Assembly (NCBI RefSeq): GCF_029223285.1
Contig: NZ_JARHUJ010000010.1
Location: 248,001-312,000, forward strand
DNA length: 64,000 bases
Direction: 5' to 3'
Origin: Paraflavitalea sp. CAU 1676
GTDB taxonomy: Bacteria; Bacteroidota; Bacteroidia; Chitinophagales; Chitinophagaceae
Shown one piece after another: positions 8,279 to 17,270 of the stretch. Position 1 is the stretch's first letter. Every line of letters begins with the position of its first letter. The translations under genes were made by a program, and so were the position numbers. The notes below the pieces were generated by a model. It was given only the letters and a program-made list of their open reading frames with translations. It had not been told where the DNA came from and searched no databases.

Positions 8279-8740
8279 TTATTCGTTGATGTTCTCCCAA
8301 AAACTGCTCCCTTCATATTCCCAATATTCCGGCTTTATCGGTTCTATGTGCTCACCTGCAGCAATATGCCATTTTTTTAGGTCAATGTGCCAGGTGAAAG
8401 TTTGAATGTCTGAATACTCTGTTTGGAAGTGAACATCTGCTTCTGTCCACAATAGTTTGGTCAACAGGTCTTCGAATTTTCTTTTCCATTCCTTCCAGTC
8501 ATATTCGAAAGATTTGAAATTGCCGCCGAAATGAATAATCCTGCCGCCGTACGAAAGATATGCTCCAATAGTTTCTGCTGGGGTAATGGCAAACATGGGC
8601 CGTATGAGGAGGGGATATTCATCAATAACAGGTAGCTCGTTTATGACGGTTTCGTTGTGATCGTATACAAATCGTTGCTGAAGGCCTTGTAAAAGACCAT
8701 ATTCAACAATGCAGCCGTAGACCCTGGTGGCCATTCCCAT
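8279..8740 (-). CDS. Hypothetical protein, 153 aa
   Basis: I do not recognise this protein. It is soluble, acidic and rich in aromatic residues (KSFEYDWKEWKRKFEDLL, PEYWEYEGSSFWENI), with no signal peptide. The composition is like that of small immunity or SMI1-type proteins but no diagnostic motif is visible. It is the last of four same-strand genes (10763 down to 8279) spaced 55-85 bases apart. The ATG at 8734 (two codons in) is an equally possible start. Confidence 0.6.
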   Translation of the reverse strand: MGMATRVYGCIVEYGLLQGLQQRFVYDHNETVINELPVIDEYPLLIRPMFAITPAETIGAYLSYGGRIIHFGGNFKSFEYDWKEWKRKFEDLLTKLLWTEADVHFQTEYSDIQTFTWHIDLKKWHIAAGEHIEPIKPEYWEYEGSSFWENINE

Positions 8741-8794
8741 ATGTATGTCTTTAGTGAGAGTGTAGCAATTATACGATGAAGTTGTCGGTCAGCC

Positions 8795-9172
8795 CTATAG
8801 CGACATCAGGTGAACAGGAATTGAAACCATAAGTACCGCCGCAATGACTCCAATGCCAATATAGGCAAGGTTTTGTTTGTATTGCTGAGCCTCGATTTCC
8901 GCTCTTGCCTTGAGGAAAGTAAAAAGACCCAACAGAGAGAAGATAGTGCCAGCCCACAGTCTTTGTGTTCCATTTCCGAGTAAGGAAAATTCGTGGCCGT
9001 TCTTGGTGAAAGTCAACATGAGCAGGTATCCGGTCAGTCCTAAACCAATTGTCCAATAACTATACGTGGAATTTTTCTTTACTACCGCTACAGACTGATT
9101 TATTAGCTCGTTGTGCTCCTCAGCGGAAATATGTCCGTTTTCAAATAGTTGATTTATGCGGTCAATGGTCAT
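8795..9172 (-). CDS. Small membrane protein with SHOCT-like N-terminus
   Basis: 125 aa from the ATG at 9172; the frame extends to a TTG at 9193 but the ATG is preferred. The N-terminal segment (RINQLFENGHISAEEHNELI) resembles the short helical SHOCT-type motif that often precedes membrane segments. Three hydrophobic helices follow: YWTIGLGLTGYLLMLTF, LWAGTIFSLLGLFTFL and LAYIGIGVIAAVLMVSIPV. Function unknown. It lies between the VanW-like gene and the 153-aa gene on the same strand. Confidence 0.65.
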   Translation of the reverse strand: MTIDRINQLFENGHISAEEHNELINQSVAVVKKNSTYSYWTIGLGLTGYLLMLTFTKNGHEFSLLGNGTQRLWAGTIFSLLGLFTFLKARAEIEAQQYKQNLAYIGIGVIAAVLMVSIPVHLMSL

Positions 9173-9255
9173 GTTTAGGGGTTTAAGGTTCAATGATAAG
9201 GAAATGTTTCCTGGAAAACAACGGTGTGGACGTCGTTGAGGGAAGACAATCTTCT

Positions 9256-10089
9256 CTAATCGACCTTGCCTGGTTGCTCAATATAATCCTCCGGCGTATA
9301 AGTGACCCGAGCAAAATTTTTGGTGATCAGTTCGGTTTCCACGACCTGACCGCTTTTGAACTTGAGGATCTTCTCCCGCCAGATCTCATTTTTCCGGAAA
9401 AACTGGTCATCTATTTTTAGGAACTGATGATCTCTTTCAATAACGTGATAAGCATAGTCAAGTTCAGAATCGATCCGCAGTTCTCCTTCCAGGCATTTGT
9501 CGGAGAACCAAAGGTTGATCTGAAAGGTATGCTTTGTGTTGTTGGTAAACTGATAATCCCTGTAGTTGTAGAATACAGTGGCGCCGCTCCCGAAAGGCAA
9601 TACACGCCCATCGTCGGGAAAAGGATCGAAGGAATGGTGATAACGTTCTGTTACAGTCAGCGGACTATGGATCACCAGCCAGTGGATGAGGTTAGAGATT
9701 TGGCAGATGCCGCCACCTATTCCCGCTCTCGCCTCTCCAAACGACAACTCCATCCCCAATAGGTATCCTTTGCTTTTGGTGGGCAAGCCCACCAGTTTAC
9801 AAAAGGAGAAAGTTTCGCCCGGCCGGATAATGATCCCGTCTATTTGTTTAGCCGCAATCTGTAGGTTGGTAACTTTATTGATCTGTAACTGACGGTCACT
9901 TTCGCCGAGTTTCTTGAGCAGAACGGATTGATGCTTTTTTATTCTGAAGGGAAGTTTGTCGGTCGTCTTTTTTTTAGCGTAACGGTTATTGTCGAAATAC
10001 CAGTCTGTATAACGCCTTACACGCCTCGCCCAAACGGCCAGGAAATATAATGCCGGATGGCGCTGACTGAGTAATTTTCTTGGTTTCAT
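9256..10089 (-). CDS. VanW family protein
   Basis: 277 aa. The core matches the VanW domain: IIRPGETFSFCKLVG, then SFGEARAGIGGGICQISN, then the His-rich TERYHHSFDPFPDDGR and the strand FGSGATVFYNYRDY. No obvious signal peptide; the N-terminus is strongly basic (MKPRKLLSQRHP). VanW was first seen in vancomycin-resistance clusters but its biochemical role is not settled, and nothing here suggests glycopeptide resistance (no vanHAX or vanRS genes). The gene sits 59 bases downstream of the 204-aa unknown gene. Confidence 0.85.
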   Translation of the reverse strand: MKPRKLLSQRHPALYFLAVWARRVRRYTDWYFDNNRYAKKKTTDKLPFRIKKHQSVLLKKLGESDRQLQINKVTNLQIAAKQIDGIIIRPGETFSFCKLVGLPTKSKGYLLGMELSFGEARAGIGGGICQISNLIHWLVIHSPLTVTERYHHSFDPFPDDGRVLPFGSGATVFYNYRDYQFTNNTKHTFQINLWFSDKCLEGELRIDSELDYAYHVIERDHQFLKIDDQFFRKNEIWREKILKFKSGQVVETELITKNFARVTYTPEDYIEQPGKVD

Positions 10090-10148
10090 ACCGGTTTAGG
10101 AAATGAAGTTAATTGATTACCAGCTTGGGTAAAAGTTGCCGGAAGCGA

Positions 10149-10763
10149 TTAAAATACAGGTGTTAGCTGCCTCCAGTTTTTCCTTTGCTTATGCCCATCC
10201 AATTTATTATGGTAAGCAGCCAGGTCAATGAATTCGGGTAATAGTTTCATCGGGTCTTGTACTTTGGCCACGGTTGGCAGCGATTCGTTGTCCCATAACA
10301 TGAATCCTTCAAAGTCGACCTTTGTCCTGATGGTGAATTTACCATTGGGATCCAGATTGATTGTTTCGATATTAAAGTCGACTGCCAGCGTAAGCTCAAT
10401 ATCAAAAGTTGTATGTTCAAGCGACAAGAATTTAAGGTTGGCATCGAACGGACAGTGTTCACTTCCCAAATAGATCGACCCTGAGCCGGTATCTTTTGCG
10501 TCAGCGATGAAAAACTCCTTTCCTGCGAGATGTTTCCAGTTCTTTTCGTTGGTGCCTTTTGCTCCGTGGGTGAGTTTTAGCCAATCCATCAAAATCGCCG
10601 TTTCGGTTGGCTGTGGTACATAGTCATGTCCTGAATCGAACGGTGAAAGCGGAATTTCGATGGCATAAAACAGGGATAATGGAAGTCTTATGTGCTTGTT
10701 TTCCCAAAGGTGACAACCGAGTGTTCCTTTTTCCGGTTTGAGGGCGTTAATGTCCAATGGCAT
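10149..10763 (-). CDS. Hypothetical protein, 204 aa
   Basis: Unrecognised. The start at 10763 (MPLDINALKPEKG) is preferred: the upstream extension to 10910 is cysteine-rich and not protein-like. The body alternates strands (FDIELTLAVDFNIETINLD, GKFTIRTKVDFEGFMLWD), suggesting a beta-rich soluble fold with no signal peptide or membrane segment. It is the first gene of the minus-strand group that continues with VanW. It lies back to back with the ABC permease gene at 11109. Confidence 0.6.
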   Translation of the reverse strand: MPLDINALKPEKGTLGCHLWENKHIRLPLSLFYAIEIPLSPFDSGHDYVPQPTETAILMDWLKLTHGAKGTNEKNWKHLAGKEFFIADAKDTGSGSIYLGSEHCPFDANLKFLSLEHTTFDIELTLAVDFNIETINLDPNGKFTIRTKVDFEGFMLWDNESLPTVAKVQDPMKLLPEFIDLAAYHNKLDGHKQRKNWRQLTPVF

Positions 10764-11108
10764 AGATGGAAAATTATGGCAGCACCCATGACAGATTAAA
10801 ATGCTGCGGGGCCCCAACAATATAGAACTTTTTTTCACGTATGACCATGCCAGATGGAAAAACCTCCACTCTATGCCAGGGCATTTGTTGCCGGACCGGG
10901 TAAATCCCAACTACCTGCTGAAAATGGTGGCTATTGCAGTAATTCCTGGAAGTAAGGTTTTCGAAACAGGACATCCACTGTGTCAAAACCGGACATCGTC
11001 TGCCGATAAGTTTGGGTTAATAAGTTGATTGTCAGGGTGTCTCGAAAACGGCATGAGGTATGTGTTCTATAGCTGTCTATATCCAAACATCAACCCAATC
11101 ATTTCACT
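10764..11108. other. Divergent intergenic region, 345 bases
   Basis: This separates the divergent 204-aa gene and the ABC permease. The only structure I see is the GGACAT/TGTC cluster at 10969-10996, described separately. The 75-codon plus frame at 10801-11028 is not protein-like. Confidence 0.5.
10969..10996. promoter_or_regulatory. Candidate regulator-binding dyads upstream of ABC permease
   Basis: GGACAT occurs at 10969 and 10991, 22 bases apart, with TGTC at 10981 between them. This makes two overlapping inverted repeats (GACA/TGTC, then TGTC/GACA), about 110 bases upstream of the permease ATG. Spacing of two helical turns suits binding by a dimeric regulator. Inference only. Confidence 0.35.
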
Positions 11109-13478
11109 ATGTGGCGCAACTACCTGAAAACAGCCTGGCGGAACCTGCTGAAAAATAAAGTATATAGTGCGATCAATGTACTGGGACTGGCGGCCGGTAT
11201 GGCCGTAGCCCTGTTGATTGGCCTGTGGGTATACAATGAATACTCCTACGACCGGTTCTTACCGGGTTACCAGCAGTTATACCGGGTACAACGCAACTTC
11301 AACAGCAATGGAGACACGCTTACATTCCGGACCACTTCGCCCAGGCTAGCCATTGCGCTGGCCAATGATATCCCTGAAATTGAGCATGTGGCCATCAGCG
11401 ATTGGATGAGCCCGCGCGGGTTGATGGTGGGAGATAAAAAACTGATCATCCGGGGCGCCCAGATCGGTGGCGATTTCCTCAAGATGTTCCGCTATCCGCT
11501 GATAAAAGGCAATCCCAATACGGTTTTCAGCGATCCTTATTCCATTGTATTGACTGAAAGCACTGCCAAAGCCTTATTTGGAGACGCAGACCCCATCAAC
11601 AAGATGGTGCGCTACAACAACCAGCATGACCTGAAAGTGACCGGCCTGCTGAAAGATATACCGTCCAATTCCACCCTCCAATTCAACTTTATTGTTCCTT
11701 TCAGCTACCTGGAGCAGATCGATCCTAACGTAAAAGAAAACCGCTCCACTTTTGACAATAACGGATATCAGATATTTGTACAACTGAAGCCTGGCGCAAC
11801 CCTTGCGCAGGTGGCTGGCAAAATCAGGAATATTGAGCATATCGAAAAAGGGAGTAACAATGCGATGAACTCGTACATTACCTTACAACCCCTGGAGCGT
11901 TGGCATTTGTATTCAAAATATGTAAACGGACAGGATACGGCTGGCTTTCTCGAATATGTGAACACTTTTACGCTGATCGGTGTACTGGTGCTATTGATCG
12001 CCTGCATCAATTTCATCAACCTCACCACAGCCCGTTCTGAAAAAAGGGCCAGAGAGGTAGGCGTACGGAAAGCTGTTGGCTCACGCAAGAAAGACCTCAT
12101 TCTTCAATTCCTTGCTGAATCACTCGTACTGACCCTGATCGCCTTTGTGTTTGCCATAATCTTCGTACAACTGGCATTACCTGCATTTAATACCCTTACA
12201 GAAGGCCAACTGGCGTTGCCTGTTGGTAATATTGGATTCTGGGTCCTGGTATTAGCTGGTGTAATCGTCACCGCACTCATCGCAGGCAGCCGGCCAGCCT
12301 TCTATCTTTCCTCCTTTCAACCAGTGAAAGTTTTGAAAAGCAGTATCGGCAGCGGTAGATCCAGTTCACCTTTCCGGAAAATATTGGTCGTAGCGCAGTT
12401 CAGCTGTTCCATTGCTTTGATCATCAGTACTGTCATTATATACCAACAGGTACAACATGCCAAAAACCGACCTAGCGGTTATGACCTCGACCGCCTGGTA
12501 CTAACGCAATCCAGTTCCGACCTGTCGCGCAACTATACTGCACTGAAAAATGAATTGATTGCAAATGGCATTGCCAGCAGTGTGACCACCGCCAGCAGTC
12601 CGGCTACAGATATATACTGGCATTCTAATCTTGGACAGTGGCCTGGCAAAAAAGCTGATGAAACCGTGGAGATGGGAATTATCCTGGTATCGGAAGACTA
12701 TTTTAAAACAATGGGCATGGAAATAGCACTGGGCCGCGATTTTGCAGGCCTGGCCGATTCAAACCGGGTGATCTTTAATGAAGCGGCCATCGCCCGCTTA
12801 CGCATCAAAGACCCCATTAACCAAACCATTCGTTGGGGAGGCAGGGCACGGCAAATTACTGGGGTGGTAAAAGATGCTTTAATGATCTCGCCTTTTGCGG
12901 CAGCCGATCCCACGATGTTTGTGATCGATCCGGGTGTACAGGACAACCTGCTATACCGCTTGTCGCCTCGTATGAACCCGAGCGACGCCCTTGCACAATT
13001 GACCGCCATCTTTAATAAATACAACCCGGCCTATCCTTACCAATATGAATTTGCCGACCAGGGTTATGCCTTCAAATTCAAACTGGAAGTGTTGATCGGC
13101 AAGCTGTCGGCCTTGTTTGCTGGCCTGGCCATCTTTATCAGTTGCCTGGGACTCTTTGGTTTGGCAGCCTATATCGCCGAACAGCGCACTAAAGAAATTG
13201 GTATCCGCAAAGTATTGGGAGCATCGGTATCGCAATTGTGGTTGCTGCTATCCCAAGACTTTATAGTACTGGTGTTGATCAGTTGTGTGATCGCCGCACC
13301 AGTCACCTATTATTACCTGCACGACTGGTTGCAGCAATACGAGTACAGGATTTCCATCCAACCCCTGGTGTTCCTGATAGCAGCCGTGACAGCCATTGTG
13401 ATCACTATCATCACCATCAGTTTCCAGGCCATCAAAACAGCGCTGGCAAATCCGGTAAAAAGCCTGCGGACGGAGTAA
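11109..13478 (+). CDS. FtsX/MacB-type ABC transporter permease
   Basis: 789 aa with the duplicated architecture of the large Bacteroidota permeases. It begins WRNYLKTAWRNLLKNK and a first membrane helix (residues about 20-43). A MacB-type periplasmic domain follows, then an FtsX segment near 280-400 (INLTTARSEKRAREVGVRKA), another helix near 425-447, a second periplasmic domain, and a second FtsX segment near 665-785 (AYIAEQRTKEIGIRKVLGAS). No ATPase gene is adjacent, as is usual for this group, so the partner must be encoded elsewhere. The substrate is unknown; relatives are linked to macrolide, lipoprotein or peptide export. It converges with the 13493 gene. Confidence 0.92.
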   Translation: MWRNYLKTAWRNLLKNKVYSAINVLGLAAGMAVALLIGLWVYNEYSYDRFLPGYQQLYRVQRNFNSNGDTLTFRTTSPRLAIALANDIPEIEHVAISDWMSPRGLMVGDKKLIIRGAQIGGDFLKMFRYPLIKGNPNTVFSDPYSIVLTESTAKALFGDADPINKMVRYNNQHDLKVTGLLKDIPSNSTLQFNFIVPFSYLEQIDPNVKENRSTFDNNGYQIFVQLKPGATLAQVAGKIRNIEHIEKGSNNAMNSYITLQPLERWHLYSKYVNGQDTAGFLEYVNTFTLIGVLVLLIACINFINLTTARSEKRAREVGVRKAVGSRKKDLILQFLAESLVLTLIAFVFAIIFVQLALPAFNTLTEGQLALPVGNIGFWVLVLAGVIVTALIAGSRPAFYLSSFQPVKVLKSSIGSGRSSSPFRKILVVAQFSCSIALIISTVIIYQQVQHAKNRPSGYDLDRLVLTQSSSDLSRNYTALKNELIANGIASSVTTASSPATDIYWHSNLGQWPGKKADETVEMGIILVSEDYFKTMGMEIALGRDFAGLADSNRVIFNEAAIARLRIKDPINQTIRWGGRARQITGVVKDALMISPFAAADPTMFVIDPGVQDNLLYRLSPRMNPSDALAQLTAIFNKYNPAYPYQYEFADQGYAFKFKLEVLIGKLSALFAGLAIFISCLGLFGLAAYIAEQRTKEIGIRKVLGASVSQLWLLLSQDFIVLVLISCVIAAPVTYYYLHDWLQQYEYRISIQPLVFLIAAVTAIVITIITISFQAIKTALANPVKSLRTE

Positions 13479-13492
13479 GGCCTGTAGCACAT

Positions 13493-14020
13493 TTAGTCGA
13501 CGGTGATAAGGGTGTGTGCTGAAACTATTATTTGTGTTCCGTTGCTTATAAGCAGCTGGATCTTTCTTTGATCAAGGATGCTAGCCGCTTTAAAATAAGT
13601 GGAATTATCGGGCTGCTCCAACAAGTACTCTTTGCCTGTGTCCAGGTTTTTTGCAATGATCTTATTGGAGTTTATTATCAATAAGGTGTTCTCAATAAAA
13701 TGATTGCTTTTAAAAGTAGCAGCGGAAAGCGGAACATAGGCTAGCAGTATCTTTTCGAGTGTGTTAGCATTGATCAGAAAATGATCTCCTTCCTGTGGTA
13801 TATAGATCCATGTTTGGTCCGGAGAAACAGGTTGATATTGGTCGAGGTTAAAGTTTATGTAGTTCCAACCGCCAAAGTATTTTTCAGTAACATCCAATTC
13901 TCCCAATTTTAGTGTCACCTTATATAGCATTCGCCCGTTGTTGGGTTCGTCTATATCGATACAGGCAAGGGTTAGTGGGCCCGAAGCTGTGTCGAAACTG
14001 TAGGATGGGTAGTCTGTCAT
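13493..14020 (-). CDS. Hypothetical beta-rich protein, 175 aa
   Basis: Unrecognised. The sequence is a succession of short strands (LLIINSNKIIAKNLDTG, IQLLISNGTQIIVSAHTL) reminiscent of a small propeller or immunity-type fold, with no signal peptide or membrane segment. It appears more AT-rich than the flanking permease gene. It lies downstream of the 101-aa and 102-aa unknown genes on the same strand, 59 bases away, and may be cotranscribed with them. Confidence 0.6.
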   Translation of the reverse strand: MTDYPSYSFDTASGPLTLACIDIDEPNNGRMLYKVTLKLGELDVTEKYFGGWNYINFNLDQYQPVSPDQTWIYIPQEGDHFLINANTLEKILLAYVPLSAATFKSNHFIENTLLIINSNKIIAKNLDTGKEYLLEQPDNSTYFKAASILDQRKIQLLISNGTQIIVSAHTLITVD

Positions 14021-14079
14021 GTCTTAGGACGAAATTTAAAGTTTCAGAAAGCCATTTGGCTTGACGCTAGTGTCGGACT

Positions 14080-14385
14080 TTAAGGGGTAAGTAAATTTCT
14101 TTTGAATGACTTGATATTGAAAAGGCCAAGCTTTTGACCTCCATACAAGTCGTAAACGTCACATCTGAACCTGAACTTTAGCCTTTTCAAAATGGGTTTC
14201 AGTTGTATCCATACTTGGTCATCTACGTTTTTTAGTGGAACGCAAATTCCTAATGCATCTCCTCCTCTTATGCCAAGTCCCGGCATTGGAATGAAGTCAA
14301 AGTTGAGCCCTTCGGTATAAATCGATTTGTGCAAGTTTTTGAAATAAAGGTTCCTGCTTGTTTCTGCGATGATATGGAATGCCAT
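14080..14385 (-). CDS. Hypothetical protein, 101 aa
   Basis: Unrecognised small cytosolic protein. It has a central PMPGLGIRGGDALGICVPL stretch and a basic C-terminal half (LKPILKRLKFRFRCDVYDLY). It begins 6 bases after the 102-aa gene ends, so the two are almost certainly cotranscribed. No known domain is visible. Confidence 0.6.
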   Translation of the reverse strand: MAFHIIAETSRNLYFKNLHKSIYTEGLNFDFIPMPGLGIRGGDALGICVPLKNVDDQVWIQLKPILKRLKFRFRCDVYDLYGGQKLGLFNIKSFKRNLLTP

Positions 14386-14391
14386 TTGCTG

Positions 14392-14700
14392 CTACTTAAT
14401 GATAGTTACGATGGGTTGGTTGCTGATTGAGTGGCGGGTCAATATCTCATGCTTTATATGATCACAGGTTGCTTCTGTGATTTGTTGCCCTCTGGCGTCG
14501 ATCTTGACATGGTGTTTGGGGTTATAGGGAAGGTGGATTTCATAGTGTCTAAGTCGTCCAATAATAAATCGAATCGTCCTTTCTACTTTTTCGGGTGTTG
14601 AAAGATCATGATTGTGAATATAGTGGTATTCATTTTTGCTTATGTCGAATGCCTCAGGGGTAACATGGCCCCAATCTAAAGTTTGCATAATAGGACTCAT
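14392..14700 (-). CDS. Hypothetical protein, 102 aa
   Basis: Unrecognised. It is histidine-rich (YHYIHNHDLS, HYEIHLPYNPKHHVKID) with mixed alpha/beta character, and is soluble. The start could be the ATG at 14700 or the ATG four codons in. It begins 7 bases after the DUF2625 gene and is followed after 6 bases by the 101-aa gene, so the three form a compact transcription unit. Confidence 0.6.
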   Translation of the reverse strand: MSPIMQTLDWGHVTPEAFDISKNEYHYIHNHDLSTPEKVERTIRFIIGRLRHYEIHLPYNPKHHVKIDARGQQITEATCDHIKHEILTRHSISNQPIVTIIK

Positions 14701-14707
14701 TTTTTGC

Positions 14708-15451
14708 TTATTTCTCTAGCCCCAGTTGCTTCCGGAAGCTAATATTCAGCTTGTATTGCTCTTCAACAGGTACGGCCTTCCTGGCCGATTTGTTGATGTC
14801 CTTGCCTTCCTTAGACCATAGCATGGGGTAGAAGTTGAATGTCTGATCGGCGCTAATGGCCGCCACATCATTCTTCCAATTGGTCCACCGGTAGCCTTTG
14901 TAAAACTCTTCCAGGTTATTGTTAAAGCAGAAGCTTAAGAACTCCGAATAGGACAAGCCGAGCGATTCATATTCGAGATTAAACGGTGATAAATAATACA
15001 CTTTGCCGATATCGTTATCAAATTCCCCGCCATTCAACAGGAAAAAGCCGCCTAAAACATCGTCGGCGATCAGCAAAAAAGGTGCAGGCTGTCCAAATTC
15101 TTTGAATGCTTTCCCTTTATTCCAATCGGGAAGTGTTCTGGTGAGTTTTGCACTGCCCGATCCAAGTATCCTGATCCAGCCATTGTCGATGAGCAGTCCG
15201 CCCGTCATGAATACAATGGCGCCCATCGGGGAGCGGGTAGTTACCTGACTCTTGTATAGGGCAGCTTTCGCCCTTGCAGTATCGACGGGTAATATATCAA
15301 CTTTATTTTTGGCCTTGTCGATCCACTGTTTTACGATCGGCCAGCCGGGGTCCGACTTATTGATCAGTTCATCAACTGTACGCATCTTTGTTTGCGCAGT
15401 AGCAACTTGGCGGAATAGGAGAAGTAATAATAAAATAGAAATTCTTGTCAT
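14708..15451 (-). CDS. Exported DUF2625 family protein
   Basis: 247 aa from the ATG at 15451; the frame extends to a TTG at 15466 but the ATG gives a clean signal peptide (ISILLLLLLFRQVATAQ). The body matches DUF2625: TVDELINKSDPGWPIVKQWI, then VTTRSPMGAIVFMTGGLLID and WIRILGSGSAKLTRTLPDW. DUF2625 proteins in proteobacteria are usually cytosolic and of unknown role, so a secreted version with an AQ cleavage site is a local variant. It is the first gene of a tight unit with two unknown small genes. Confidence 0.8.
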   Translation of the reverse strand: MTRISILLLLLLFRQVATAQTKMRTVDELINKSDPGWPIVKQWIDKAKNKVDILPVDTARAKAALYKSQVTTRSPMGAIVFMTGGLLIDNGWIRILGSGSAKLTRTLPDWNKGKAFKEFGQPAPFLLIADDVLGGFFLLNGGEFDNDIGKVYYLSPFNLEYESLGLSYSEFLSFCFNNNLEEFYKGYRWTNWKNDVAAISADQTFNFYPMLWSKEGKDINKSARKAVPVEEQYKLNISFRKQLGLEK

Positions 15452-15658
15452 GACTCGTTGGTTCAAAATCGAAAGGAGTTTATTGCTGCAATGTACTTTA
15501 CCTCATCCGTCCCTCTATCATATAGTTTTTCGTCAACAGCTTTCGTTCCGGTACCGTTGTCGGGTTTGGGCCAGACTTCAAATCGTGCGGTCAACAGTTT
15601 CCGAAGAATCTTTTTGCCAGGATTGTCATTGACAGGGTTGTTGGCTACAGCCGGGTTA

Positions 15659-16528
15659 TTATGCCTTTTTTATATTGTACAGCAATATGCCCACGCCCGC
15701 AAGGGAAACGCCAAATAAAGCATACAACAAATAGTTTGATCGGTTGATATGCTTGCTGACCAAAGGGTTGCAGTTGCAGGTTTCAGCTTTGTCTGATGGG
15801 GCATGTTGCGTTGGGCTGGTGAATGCAATGCTATTCGTTAATTGGGTTGATTCATGGCCGCTGGCGTCCATTAGTCCGAACTGAACTTCATACTGGCTGT
15901 TCTCTTCAAAGGTGAACGCACCCGAACACATGCCATGCCCTATATTAATCGATTTTTTGTAAGGTTTCAGGTAATAATCGCGCGTGGTGTTGTTGGTTTT
16001 GTTAAAGACCTTTGCGTATATCAACGTGGAGGAGTCATTTGCAGCGGTTCCGCAAAAATGAGCAAATAGGGCCGGGCCGCATCCGTATTCCGTATAGGAT
16101 TTGCCGGTAAATACGGGCTCGCAAAGCCAGGCAGGTATTTGTTTGTCGGCTTGTGCTTTAACCGTCCAGGTTGAAACCTTGTAGGCACTTTTGTCAAATC
16201 CTTTCAGGCTATCGATCTTTAGTTGATAAGACTTGCCAGGGGTAAGCTCCCTTTGGGGTTTTAGGAGGGCCTGTGTGAGTTGAAACTGTCCCTCGAGTAT
16301 CCTTACAACCGCAATCTCCACGATCTCTGGTCCGCTGATTAAATATATCCTGTTTTTCTTGTTCAGTTGCCTGATCAGGGCTTGGGAGGCACCATAGCCT
16401 TCAATGACAAATATAGAATTGGTGGAGATAGTTGCCCGAGCCGGCCACACAGAAATGCTTGCAAAACTGCACATGGCATTTGATGCCACGTAGAAGAAAG
16501 TAAAAACAATCAGGAGCAGGTACCTCAT
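15659..16528 (-). CDS. Hypothetical secreted protein with C-terminal membrane anchor
   Basis: 289 aa from the ATG at 16528; the frame opens at a GTG at 16543. Signal peptide MRYLLLIVFTFFYVASNAMC, then an extracytoplasmic beta-rich body with several cysteines. The last 25 residues (YLLYALFGVSLAGVGILLYN then IKKA) form a single transmembrane helix with a basic cytosolic end, a typical tail anchor. No family recognised. It is divergent from the 16662 gene cluster. Confidence 0.65.
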   Translation of the reverse strand: MRYLLLIVFTFFYVASNAMCSFASISVWPARATISTNSIFVIEGYGASQALIRQLNKKNRIYLISGPEIVEIAVVRILEGQFQLTQALLKPQRELTPGKSYQLKIDSLKGFDKSAYKVSTWTVKAQADKQIPAWLCEPVFTGKSYTEYGCGPALFAHFCGTAANDSSTLIYAKVFNKTNNTTRDYYLKPYKKSINIGHGMCSGAFTFEENSQYEVQFGLMDASGHESTQLTNSIAFTSPTQHAPSDKAETCNCNPLVSKHINRSNYLLYALFGVSLAGVGILLYNIKKA

Positions 16529-16661
16529 AGCCCTAAAATACACAAATTACTTCCAGCGGCAAGGGGTATGCGTATAGTTGTTCTTGCCGTATAAAGAAAT
16601 GTTTTAAAGTGTGGTGGAGAGGCTTATTTGGCAATTGGTCATTCTTTCTCTAATATGCAAC

Positions 16662-17264
16662 ATGTTTACCCGCCCGGCTATTCCGTTTGAACTGCACCTT
16701 ACTACCCATACGTTTGGTATAGATCAAGCGATCGAGTTTACCGACTTCTGCCGGCAGCAGGAGTCTAAGCCATTATTGATAGAGCTGGCGCGTGGAGAAT
16801 ACATTCAACAACCCATGCTGAATAAAGTAGTTAAATGCCGGTCACTTCAGCAGGCTTTAGATATTGCCAACTTTCTCTCAGAGTTATTAAACACACGGCA
16901 CTGGCGCGTACAACGCCTTAAGATCGAGATCCCGGCTAATCATGCCGGTGATTGGGACAAAAGCGTCAACAAATTTCCCTGTTATTTCGAGTGGCACGGA
17001 AAGATACAGGGCGATCCAACGCACACCTTGTTGCAGATTTGCGAAGGGCATCAGGCTCATTTATCCATCAACGCTTTAAAGAAAGAAGAGCGATATCGGT
17101 TCATTACCCTGCGGGAGTATGGTGATAAGGAGGTTTTCGATCAGCGGGTGGGTGCTATAGGTGTCGCCCTTGATAGCGCAGGATGGCCCTTGATCAAGGA
17201 GGTGTCGGAGTATTGTGTGTACGATAACAATGTTTACCTCGACAAAGGTTGGCTTTCAAATTAA
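16662..17264 (+). CDS. Hypothetical protein upstream of nucleotidyltransferase
   Basis: 200 aa from the ATG at 16662; an open GTG at 16611 would add an unlikely hydrophobic leader. Unrecognised. The sequence opens with IPFELHLTTHTFGIDQAIEF and LLIELARGEYIQQPMLNKVV and is mixed alpha/beta and soluble. It ends 6 bases before the nucleotidyltransferase gene, so the two are translationally coupled or nearly so. By position it could be a partner or antitoxin, but nothing in the sequence proves this. Confidence 0.65.
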   Translation: MFTRPAIPFELHLTTHTFGIDQAIEFTDFCRQQESKPLLIELARGEYIQQPMLNKVVKCRSLQQALDIANFLSELLNTRHWRVQRLKIEIPANHAGDWDKSVNKFPCYFEWHGKIQGDPTHTLLQICEGHQAHLSINALKKEERYRFITLREYGDKEVFDQRVGAIGVALDSAGWPLIKEVSEYCVYDNNVYLDKGWLSN

Positions 17265-17270
17265 TGCATA

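Noticed and set aside
8079-8300. 73-codon minus-strand frame
   Set aside because: It lies on the GGTCT tandem array, so the open frame is a by-product of the repeats.
9256-10089. Vancomycin-resistance cluster suspected from VanW
   Set aside because: No vanHAX, vanRS or ligase genes nearby; VanW-like proteins occur widely without resistance.
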